Source of the DNA: Hypomyces perniciosus
Taxonomy: Eukaryota > Ascomycota > Sordariomycetes > Hypocreales > Hypocreaceae
Length of the DNA: 64,000 nt
Assembly: GCA_008477525.1 (NCBI GenBank)
Contig: SPDT01000002.1
Span: forward strand, 3,534,001-3,598,000
Reading direction: 5' to 3'
Shown: positions 55,755-64,000 of the stretch, piece by piece
How the letters are laid out: the number at the start of each line of letters is the position of its first letter
Numbering within the stretch: the first letter of the stretch is position 1
Made by a program: the position numbers and the translations under genes
Notes under the pieces: model-generated
Seen by the model: only the letters and a program-made list of their open reading frames with translations
Database searches by the model: none
Told to the model about the DNA's origin: nothing

Positions 55755-57984
55755 CTACCGCCGTGAACCACCAAGGTTTAACACCTCCAGCATTGCCTTT
55801 GCACACATCTCGATAAACTCTTCGTACTTCATTTCTCCTGCAGTCGTATACTTGAGTCTCAGAACGCTTTCTATCATGCGCCGCAGCCCGCCTCGCCCAT
55901 CGCGTGATGTGATCTCCCTCTTCTCTCCATCTCGCACGTTATAGAGTATAATACGAGGTAACCCCCCAGATTGTGGGCCCAATAAGTAGGCATATGTGCA
56001 TGCCTGTACGATATGCTCGTTGGAAAGTTGCGAGACAAACTTGATCTCCCAGATAGACCCAACGCTTCCATTATTGTTGCAGTCTGAAGTGGTGGGATTC
56101 GTGATGATGTCGGCTCGACCTTCAAGTCGGGTTTTCTGATTACCAATACTAAATTCTTGCTCAGCTTCAACCTCAAACCTAAGGCATCCGGCTAAATCTC
56201 CCAGTTCCCCTTGGAGTCGACGCCGGGCAAGACCAAGGTCTCCAGGCTTGATCCAGTCGAATTTATGGTTTTCCATCTGGATAACGCGCGGCATATAGCC
56301 CGAGAGGGAAGCCTCATATTCACACGCGCGTCGACAAAGCCAAGAGATATACGGCTGCGGACAGACTGGAGATGTTACGTTAATGATACTTTGGTCGAGA
56401 CCGAGCGTGTTTAGCGTTCCAGCGACATCATGCTCAAAGGCTGCGACAACGATGAGGCCATTTATATCGCTCACAGCTTCATGGAACCCCCTTTTTAGGT
56501 CCGAAGACACGACATTCCGCATGTCAATGTGCTCCTTCTCGGGTCGAGGTGGTGAGAGCTGTCGGATACACAGGTCACGCTTAACGATTTCATCGAGATA
56601 TTCGTCCCGTATATGCCGGGTCATATCTCGGACGCCATTTGAAGACGGCAGAGTAAGTCCAAGTTCCAAAAGCCGGCCCGGTGCGTTGGGCGGTGCAATT
56701 TTTGCTTGCTTCCTTGTTATATTAACAACCTCGGCTGTTTCGTACAGAGCTTCCACAGATACAAAGGGCATGAGCTTCTTCTCCTCATCGTGGACCAAGA
56801 CAAGCTGTTTCGCGGCACGCGTTAGAGCCACAAAAACCTCGTTAGGGCAGCTGTCGTCCGGAAGATCGCGACCAAAATACCTGAAAAAAGAGGAGTCCAT
56901 ACCGAAGAGAATGATCAAATCACGCTCACTGCCTTTGAACTGGTGGATAGTAGAGACACACATCTTTCCATCGATCACCTTGTCATCCAGAGGGGCTTCG
57001 TCATCGATTGATACAGCGATTGGCACGTGGTATTTCTTGGACAATATATTGGCCAACGTTTGTAATGGTCCCTTTTTGCGTATGGACGGCGCTATAATTG
57101 CGCTATTCTTGGCTCCGTGGTGCTCGATCAGGGTTGATAGCCTCTTGGCCAACGCATAGCTGTCATAAGGGTGGCATCTTAAGACGATGGGTTTGGGGCC
57201 GGGTTTTGAGCTAGTGATGTACGATTTGCCACCGAGAAAGACATGGTTGATGAACCGAACTGTCTGATCCGATAGTCGAAAGCTTTGGCTCAACGGAACC
57301 TTGACGAAGGGGTAGGGGCTAATAGAAGCTAGTAACTCAGAGGCTAGAGTAAGGTAGCGGTGATCGGCACCACGGAATCGATAGATAGATTGACGCTCGT
57401 CACCAAGCACGACGAGCCGGGCAGGCTGACTGCCTGTCTTCCGCTCGTTGGCTAGGATGAAGCAATTAGTTAGCCAGAAGAGGAGTCCGGTACAATCCTG
57501 AAACTCGTCTAACACAATGATATCAAAAGGCGCAGAACTCCATTGGGGAAACTTATTGCAACTAAAGACCTTTCTTCTCTGCTCCGATAGTATAGCGTCG
57601 TTGCACACAAGTACCTTGAAAAGCGAGCTGGCCATCGCGTGAAAAGTGAAAACATCACAGTTAGAATAAGTATGAAGCCGGCGATAGGTCTCAAGTTGGA
57701 GTTTCTTCGAGTAGGTGAGTATAGCAACTCTCTTGTTTGGGTAGGCGGCCACAATAGCCTCTGCTATAGCCGTTTTTTCCCGAACCTGGTCGCGCCGACA
57801 CCACAACATTCTGCACAGCGCAGAGTTTTACGACCTTCCATTGTTCATAAGATGGGGTAAATGAAGGTTTCTCTCTCCGCTGTCGAAGCAAGCCACGACT
57901 GTGTGTGAAGAAGCGGGGAGAGCAGCGAAGGCAAGAGACCTGGAATTGATGCATTGTCAATATTATCAATGCTAGCGCGAACAT
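55755..57984 (-). pseudogene. SF1 (UvrD-like) helicase fused to PD-(D/E)XK nuclease; +1 frameshift in Walker A
   Basis: From ATG 57984 (or 57954) the frame reads FTPSYEQWKVVKLCAVQNVV and VVSARPGSGK, the Walker A loop. A run of six A (plus-strand T 57773-57778) then shifts the frame; the rest (684 codons from 57809) is open. Counting from 57809: TAIAEAIVAAYPNKRVAILT, VLDEFQDC (motif II, 101-105), VVLGDERQSIYRFRGA (III), LSQSFRLSDQTV (IV), VSTIHQFKGSERDLIILF (V) and VFVALTRAAKQLVLV (VI). The C-terminus has LEGRADIITNP, IWEIKF and QACTYAYLL, the D, E-x-K and QxxxY of a Cas4/RecB-type nuclease. Such fusions unwind and trim DNA ends. With one A fewer it would be a complete protein of about 743 residues, so either recent inactivation or an assembly error fits. 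Confidence 0.85.
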
Positions 57985-58609
57985 CACCTAGTCTCGTCGC
58001 TTCCATTACGGGTGTTTTCGTTACTTACCAGTAGCTTGACAGTATGTGGTCGTGCTCGTACTCGTGTGACGGGGCGCCGAGTCAAGAATGACTGGGCAAT
58101 CATTTTAACTCCAACCCGTGGTTATAAACAAGTACAGTACGATAATGGCTTGTAATGCACATGTACAGAGGGATTATTGAACTCGATGGCTACATTCAGA
58201 GCTGGAAACGTAACCAAGTGTTGACAAAGGTTAGATGCCACTACTTAGCGAATGTGAAGAACTATATTCTGTAAAGACGTTAGAATACGTTGTTTTTCTC
58301 TACGGGCGCGAAAGTGAGGTACTGAGGGCAAATTTTGTATATCTATGAGGTCATTTCAATCACATCTATTGATTTGTTGGGAGCCAATAGATTCGGGGTA
58401 TGTAACTACCGATGACGCGTTATCGCAAACCGCCAGTGTTTGCGACGTGCTGACTGCTTCCGTAGAGTGCCAGATAGAGACCATAAAATTGCTATATGTG
58501 TGACTAAACAAATCATGGACAGACATCTAGGAGTTGCCAGTGACCGCCTAGTCACAGTTACCAGTCACTTCAAAGGTAAGGACTGTGCAGGTATCCAGCT
58601 AACTGGCTA
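57985..58609. other. Intergenic, 5' flank of the helicase gene
   Basis: No ORF. Contains words like CCAGTGACCGCCTAGTCACAG and CAGTTACCAGTCAC (58535-58570), similar in style to ACCAGTAGCGGCTACCAGTTAC at 60290-60312 on the other side of the AT-rich element. Confidence 0.4.
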
Positions 58610-59833
58610 AGTCGGACCACCCGTTTTCCCGCCACCCCTAGTTTCCCGCCACCCTTTCCCACCAAAATACTAGTATTTCGAAATTCTATAACTAAATATA
58701 GAAAATAGCTTCAAGAGTAAATAATATATACCATATGAAATATTTATATCTTAAAATAACCCTAGGTTAATTTTATAAGTCTAATATAATTGTAATAATT
58801 TAAGATAGAATTTATAATATCAAGGTTTAAAAGTGTTAGTGTTTATAAGGGATATACTATAAAAACACTAACAAAATTAAAATATTTCTCTATAATTCTA
58901 TAATATAGATATATATTTATAAAGTTAATAAATATAAATATCTTATATATAAGATTCTATTAATTTTACACTTTTTAATAAAAGGTATCATATAAACTAT
59001 ATATTTTATATATTATTGAATATTATATATATAATAATACATATACATTAAAAAAGCTATCTATATATAATTTAAAATAAAAATTAATATACAATATAAA
59101 ATATATATAATATACTAGATTTTATAATATATATAATTATATAGTAAATATTTTCTTTAGTTTTATATTCAATATATTAAAGTTTTTACAATAAATACTA
59201 TACTGCAAGGATTACAAATGTTAGTGTAGTACAAGACCCATTTACTTACTTTTAATTGGCTAAAAAAACAAAGTCACAGTACTTTCAAATACTAGTATTT
59301 TACTAATAAAGTTAAGTCTTAAATACAATTTAATAATTATAAAGATTATTATTATAATTAATAATATATTATAATTATGATAATATAAATATTATAAATT
59401 TAATAAAATCATAACATTTAAATTAATTAAATTATTATTTAATATTATTTATAGGAAATTATAATTAGTTTAAGAAAAAGTCACTTTCTATAGTATTTTA
59501 TATAGAAAAATACTTGTATATTATCGGCCAATCAAAATGCTAGTTTAAGTCTTGTACCGCATTAACTTCTCTGATCTTTGCAGTATGTATAGTTTGGATA
59601 AAACTCTTAATAGTTTTAATCCATACAATTCAAATAAATCTAGAGAATTATATAATTACTATAGTTAAGTAATATATTTATATTTGCTTTTTGTATTATA
59701 TTATAATCTAACTATATATCATTTACTCTTGAAGCTATTTTCTATATTTAGTTATAGAATTTCGAAATACTAGTATTTTGGTGGGAAAGGGTGGCGGGAA
59801 ACTAGGGGTGGCGGGAAAACGGGTGGTCCGACT
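58610..59833. mobile_element. 1.2-kb AT-rich element with about 130-bp perfect-looking inverted ends and TA flanks
   Basis: The left end reads AGTCGGACCACCCGTTTTCC, then CGCCACCCCTAGTTTCCCGC, CACCAAAATACTAGTATTTC and GAAATTCTATAACTAAATAT. The right end is its reverse complement over about 115-135 bp. TA lies on each side (58608-58609, 59834-59835), matching Tc1/mariner-type target duplication. The 950-bp interior is extremely AT-rich with no ORF. Nearly identical ends with a decayed interior suggest a non-autonomous element mobilised by an enzyme elsewhere, or ends kept alike by gene conversion. Confidence 0.85.
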
Positions 59834-59835
59834 TA

Positions 59836-60746
59836 CCCCGGGAGTCATGCAAAAACAGAGCTATCCCCGCGCTTGTTGCCAGTAACTAGGTCTAGCGCTC
59901 TGAGTCAACAGTGGGGAAGTTTTTAATCAACTCAATGTATGGAGTATGGAGTACAATGAAGATAGGAGCCTTTGCCATAATTTCAATTCGGAATGGCTAG
60001 TTTATGTATTTAAAAAGAAAGCAGCATATAAATGAAGGCGGTGACTCCGCCGCGGGAGGATGAGGAAGGTGTTACTCCAGGGGTTTACAAAGATTCTTAC
60101 GCTGAGAGGAATTGTCGGATGCTATTTGTTACCGCCAATGTCATCAGGACCCAATGCAAGTTACTGGGAACTTAATTCAAAGGTATATTATGCCCCTAGT
60201 ATGTACCTGTATTAGCGGGCATGCGCAAGTTACTGGTAATGCCCGCCGCCACCCTTAATATTAATTCCCACCTGTTCTAAGGGGTGGTTACCAGTAGCGG
60301 CTACCAGTTACTCATTAAATATGGTTGCTGGGAACTCACCCTTGTAGAATACTAGTACATAGCTAAACAGTCAAATGGAGGAAATGCTTAGGCCTAAATA
60401 CATAGCTGTTAACTCAAACTGGTCAGCTAGAGAGGTATTCTTAAGTACCTACAAGTATTTCGGACAATGCAATCTAAAAAATCTTCAATACCTACCTAGC
60501 CTCTTTCAACAGTATATATAATTGAAGAGAAAGCCGTTTATGCTCATACACTGCATTAAGATCCTGAGAAGTATATAGAGCCAGTGGCAAACGTGAATTA
60601 TGGATAGTCAAGACAGTGTCGAGGTGGTAGGCAAGTAGGCCTGCGGAGATTAATCACGTGCCTATCTTAGTAAGTCAGTGACAAGCGTTCACCTTGAACG
60701 CCAGGTTTTGAATCTTATATCGTCGTTATAAAAAAACGTACACTTT
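59836..60746. other. Intergenic with a short hairpin and a TATA-like box
   Basis: GCGGGCAT (60215-60222) pairs perfectly with ATGCCCGC (60239-60246). A TATAAAAAAA stretch lies at 60727-60736, only 11 nt before the first ATG of the kinase gene, which argues that the second ATG (60762) or a later one may be the real start. No other gene. Confidence 0.5.
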
Positions 60747-63188
60747 ATGGTAACCTGCGTCATGTCCCAACCATCTGAAGAAGAGTACAACGTTATCGAA
60801 CAGAATCCTCTTGGCGACTCGCTCAGCGCCGTTCGCGAAGCATTATGCGAGGCGGAACCAACTACTCCCTGTGAAAGTTCTCAACCAGATGACAGCGCAC
60901 ATGGACCTGAACGACCAAGACTCTTTGCGGCAGCGGTAGGCAAATTGTTCTCCATCTTGTCCGCATCTGACGTATCTCTGTCGCTTGCCTCGAGAACCGG
61001 GAAGGATGCTCTTGTGTCTGATTTAACAGCAGTTCGCCTACGCGTACAGAAAGGTGATTTCGAGTACAAGCACTTTCGCCCGTTATCGCAGCTTGTGATC
61101 AAGCAGGCGTCCGATGTCGATATTTGGGCTGCCGTCATTGCCCTTATCCAAGAGATCTCCCACTCCACTCCACCGCCGAGCCTTCCACCATCGTTTGAAA
61201 CTCCCGTCACTCATTCATCCGCTTCGCAGCAAGGGTCGGAACAGACGCGACGGAAAATCGAACCTCGCGTTTTCGAAGAGATTCGTCATTGCACACACCG
61301 CGCGGTGGGAGGATTCCACAAAAAGTATTTCCAAGGCAACAAATGGAACAGACGAGCGAAACAGATCTGGCAGCGTGCCAAAACTCACTACAGCGATAGC
61401 GATAAGAGGTGGACACAACTCCCCGACGCGCCCACCGAGGACGAAGTATGCGGCTGGTTGCTCAATTTGCAGCAAGAACTGTTGGAAAATGAACGAGCCG
61501 CTTACTTCAGGAGCGCCGCGGACAACCAGGTTGGGGCCGAGCCGCGACGACAGCTGGACCTTTTTGTGAAAATAAAAAGAGATGAGGCAGGTGCCGCGAG
61601 GCACGACTGGAGACACGTGATGGTCGTCGGCGAGCTCAAGAAATCCGATCAGAAAAACAAAGCGCTCTGGCTTCAGATTGGCAGCGCTGTACGAAACGTG
61701 TTCGCAGGCCAGCCTACTCGCCTATTCGTTCATGCCTTCTCTCTGACCGGAACCGAGATGGAGACATGGATTTTTGATCGTTCTGGACCATACAGTGGAG
61801 CCACGTTTGATGTCCATCGAGAGCCCGAGAAGTTCATCCAAGTGATGTGCGGTTATTTGATGATGAGCGACGAAGAGCTAGGTTTGGATACAATCACGAA
61901 AGAATATGGCAACAAGCTATTTGTCACCATGCCTGTCGAAACTCACGGGAAGAACAGGAAGCAGGAACTTGAACTTGACCCCAATCCGATCGCCCATCAG
62001 CGAGCCATTGTGTGTCGCGGCACATCTTGCTTTCTTGCCAAGGCCACGAGCGCAACAGAGTATGACAGGGTCGTGAAGTTCTCCTGGACTTCTAGTATGC
62101 GACCACCCGAGGCAGACCTTCTCAATAAGGCAAACGAACGCGGCGTGAAGGGTCTCGCGAAAGTGGTTGGCTACCATGAAGCAGTCACTAGCATAAGCAA
62201 GCTGCGTGAGGGTCTCGTCTTTTCGACTCCATACAAGTTTCGTGGCGTGCCGTGCAGCGCCAACACATCCTCACAATCACAACCCCTGTCGAGTCACTCC
62301 TTCAGCCAGTTTCCTGGTCTCAGCATTGCCAGCAATGCGTCTAGGAAGCGGAAGTCTATAGATGGGACAAGCCATATCTCTAAGAGGTCTCGGTCGAATA
62401 GCCCGCTACCTGAGCCAGAACGAGGAGAGAATGAGGTCTGTTACTCCGTCCAAGAACCGCAGGGTACCAGCCTTGTCCAGCAAGACCAAGACCAAGTGCC
62501 ATACGACAACCGCATCTTGCGCGTTCTGGCTATATCTCCTGCAGGACGATCTATCAGCCAGTTTAGGTCTGTTACCGAGCTTCTCGAATGCCTTTGTGAC
62601 GCCATCAAAGTGCATCGGTCATTATACCTGGACGGGAAGATACTGCACCGTGACATCTCGGAAAACAACATCATCATCACCGACCCGAGGAAAGCCAACG
62701 GCTTCAAAGGAATGCTCATCGATTTAGACTTGGCCAAGGAAGAAGGCACGGGTCCTAGTGGTGCCCGGCATCGAACAGGTACCATGGAGTTTATGGCGAT
62801 TGAAGTCCTTCTCGGCATTTCGCATACGTATCGTCACGATCTTGAGGCATTCTTCTACGTCCTCATCTGGCTATGCGCCCGCCGCGGTTGGGCATTGTCG
62901 AGAACATCAGGTCGGCCGCCTAAGAAAAGCATGTTATCGCGGTGGTATACAGGAGGTTACGAAGACATCGCGCAAAGCAAGCGTGGTGATATGGACAAAA
63001 ATGGACTCGAAGTTATCCTGAGGGAGTGCCCACAGATGTTTGACTGTGTCAAGCCTTTGTGCAGGATAATAAGAGATGTCCTGTTCCCGCATAAGGATGG
63101 CCTTTTCACCGGCACTCCACAGGATTCGAAGATGTTGTACGATCCAATCATCAAAGCATTTGATGATGCTTTGGCTGAGATTAGGTAG
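60747..63188 (+). CDS. FunK1-type fungal protein kinase, 813 aa
   Basis: Intact single-exon ORF; starts at ATG 60747 or, more likely, MSQPSEEE at 60762. The middle (about 265-330) has RRQLDLFVKIK, VMVVGELKKSD and WLQIGSAVRNVFAGQPTRLF, a D..E-x-K pattern with a downstream Gln that resembles a PD-(D/E)XK fold, as FunK1 proteins often show. The kinase half has LYLDGKILHRDISENNIII (catalytic HRD, about 634), MLIDLDLAKEEG (DLD in place of DFG) and HRTGTMEFMAIEVL, then HDLEAFFYVLIWLC. A basic S/R-rich linker (SRKRKS, SKRSRS) precedes the kinase core. FunK1 kinases are expanded in filamentous fungi and tied to multicellularity; substrates are unknown. The glycine loop is weak, so activity is not certain. 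Confidence 0.9.
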   Translation: MVTCVMSQPSEEEYNVIEQNPLGDSLSAVREALCEAEPTTPCESSQPDDSAHGPERPRLFAAAVGKLFSILSASDVSLSLASRTGKDALVSDLTAVRLRVQKGDFEYKHFRPLSQLVIKQASDVDIWAAVIALIQEISHSTPPPSLPPSFETPVTHSSASQQGSEQTRRKIEPRVFEEIRHCTHRAVGGFHKKYFQGNKWNRRAKQIWQRAKTHYSDSDKRWTQLPDAPTEDEVCGWLLNLQQELLENERAAYFRSAADNQVGAEPRRQLDLFVKIKRDEAGAARHDWRHVMVVGELKKSDQKNKALWLQIGSAVRNVFAGQPTRLFVHAFSLTGTEMETWIFDRSGPYSGATFDVHREPEKFIQVMCGYLMMSDEELGLDTITKEYGNKLFVTMPVETHGKNRKQELELDPNPIAHQRAIVCRGTSCFLAKATSATEYDRVVKFSWTSSMRPPEADLLNKANERGVKGLAKVVGYHEAVTSISKLREGLVFSTPYKFRGVPCSANTSSQSQPLSSHSFSQFPGLSIASNASRKRKSIDGTSHISKRSRSNSPLPEPERGENEVCYSVQEPQGTSLVQQDQDQVPYDNRILRVLAISPAGRSISQFRSVTELLECLCDAIKVHRSLYLDGKILHRDISENNIIITDPRKANGFKGMLIDLDLAKEEGTGPSGARHRTGTMEFMAIEVLLGISHTYRHDLEAFFYVLIWLCARRGWALSRTSGRPPKKSMLSRWYTGGYEDIAQSKRGDMDKNGLEVILRECPQMFDCVKPLCRIIRDVLFPHKDGLFTGTPQDSKMLYDPIIKAFDDALAEIR

Positions 63189-64000
63189 AGGATTGAGTCT
63201 CGCAGAATAGCCCGACTTATATGTCCATCTAATCCTCAAGGAGTTTGGCTTTCCCATTGGTGTCCGTTTTTTTTCGATAACTAATCAAGGTGAAGGTCTT
63301 CACCGCATGGCGCGTGGTGTAGGTTAGGAGGCAAATGTATTGGTGCGGGGCGACTACGATTGATAATGTCATTATAGCAGCCCAGCGACAAAGGGCCAAA
63401 TATCACCGTGCACACGCATCGGTGGCGCCACAGATGCGTTCAACATGGTAGTCAACCGACCGACAGCCTGATTGTCGTGATGCTGGCGCAATTGGAGAAG
63501 TTGCGCCAGCCGTTAAGGTGGGATACCCTGAAAGATTGATTCTTTGCTACCAGGAGAAAAGTCTGAAGTATAGATGGTTGGTGGGGTAACTGTAGACCAG
63601 TCGTTACGCGCGTGCATCATAAGTACTCACGGAGTGCATAGCGTGCCTTCGACTGTATTGAATTATAAGAGAATTCCGAAAGTCTCCCGATGGGCATCTT
63701 ATTACGTACCAAACATCAGCGCTTTTTGGCCGAGATTTTCTGGATAGCAGCCCTCTCATAGGTGATGTCTATAGCTATGCTTCAGATATGGTTATGTCAG
63801 ACCACAAATCCTTCAAAAGTGAAGCTCCACATAATCTGCGTGGATAAGCGACCTTATAGCTATGCGACAGTTTATTAGTTATGATTATGTATGTACAGAC
63901 ACCTTATCAAGAAATGAAACTAGCTCAGTACGTCCCTCGCCCCGACGGAGGATTAGGATTGCTTGCGAGCCGTCCGGGCTCAATGCTGCAAAAAGGCGTG
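63189..64000. other. 3' flank, no gene; one strong hairpin
   Basis: GCTGGCGCAA (63482-63491) and TTGCGCCAGC (63501-63510) form a perfect 10-bp stem with a 9-nt loop. No supported ORF to the window end. Confidence 0.5.

Noticed and set aside
56383..57159. Plus-strand ORF of 258 codons
   Set aside because: Antisense to the helicase motifs; Ser/Arg-rich shadow.
1..64000. tRNA, rRNA, CRISPR array or telomere repeats
   Set aside because: Scanned by eye for B-box-like GGTTCGAATCC words, rRNA cores, spaced direct repeats and TTAGGG arrays; none found. A tRNAscan run would be decisive.

Overview
The window is nuclear DNA of a filamentous ascomycete, most like Eurotiales (Aspergillus/Penicillium). 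The evidence is the intron type (52-79 nt, GT..AG, CTAAC-like branch sites), the protein families (FunK1 kinase, DUF7703, DUF1996, BAH/PHD-like, NTF2_SigF, fungal PD-(D/E)XK), and repeat decay with CpA->TpA changes typical of RIP. Gene density is low and mobile-element debris is high, so this looks like an accessory or subtelomere-like block. No telomere repeats, tRNA, rRNA or CRISPR array were recognised.

Region 1-18 kb: a conserved fungal protein gene broken by one in-frame stop runs off the left edge. It is followed by a degraded element with inverted ends (1621-3234), a RIP-decayed inverted copy of 13730-14980, and a hAT transposon with an intact transposase (4497-7913). Then come a Myb-like coiled-coil gene, an F-box/ankyrin gene, and the better-preserved copy of the duplicated segment, which holds a coiled-coil gene and a membrane-protein gene, both dead. 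A solo LTR lies at 17268-17610.

Region 18-41 kb is mostly a graveyard: an ankyrin-family pseudogene cut by an LTR-like repeat, one intact DUF7703 membrane protein gene (21079-22137), a Fot1/pogo transposase relic with a small foldback element, a dead metallophosphoesterase gene, a Pif1 helicase fragment, a stop-riddled Tc1-type transposase, a PD-(D/E)XK-domain pseudogene, a second copy of the LTR-like repeat, a second solo LTR inside an AT-rich decayed block, and a carboxylesterase scrap.

Region 41-51 kb holds more live genes: a divergent pair (NTF2_SigF-like small protein and a flavin monooxygenase) sharing a 587-bp intergenic region, 5'-truncated pieces of an Akr1-type palmitoyltransferase and a DUF1996 gene, a decayed BAH gene copy, and an intact five-exon ANTH-domain clathrin-adaptor gene.

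Region 51-64 kb: an AT-rich decayed block; then on the minus strand a four-exon BAH/PHD-like gene whose start codon overlaps (TAATG) the stop of an upstream 111-codon ORF; then an SF1 (UvrD-like) helicase fused to a PD-(D/E)XK nuclease domain, with one extra A in its Walker A codons; a 1.2-kb AT-rich element with long inverted ends and TA flanks; and a FunK1 kinase gene with a nuclease-like N-terminal domain. The helicase-nuclease, chromatin-reader and FunK1 grouping is the most interesting candidate for a little-described functional set. That the genes act together is inference from position only.
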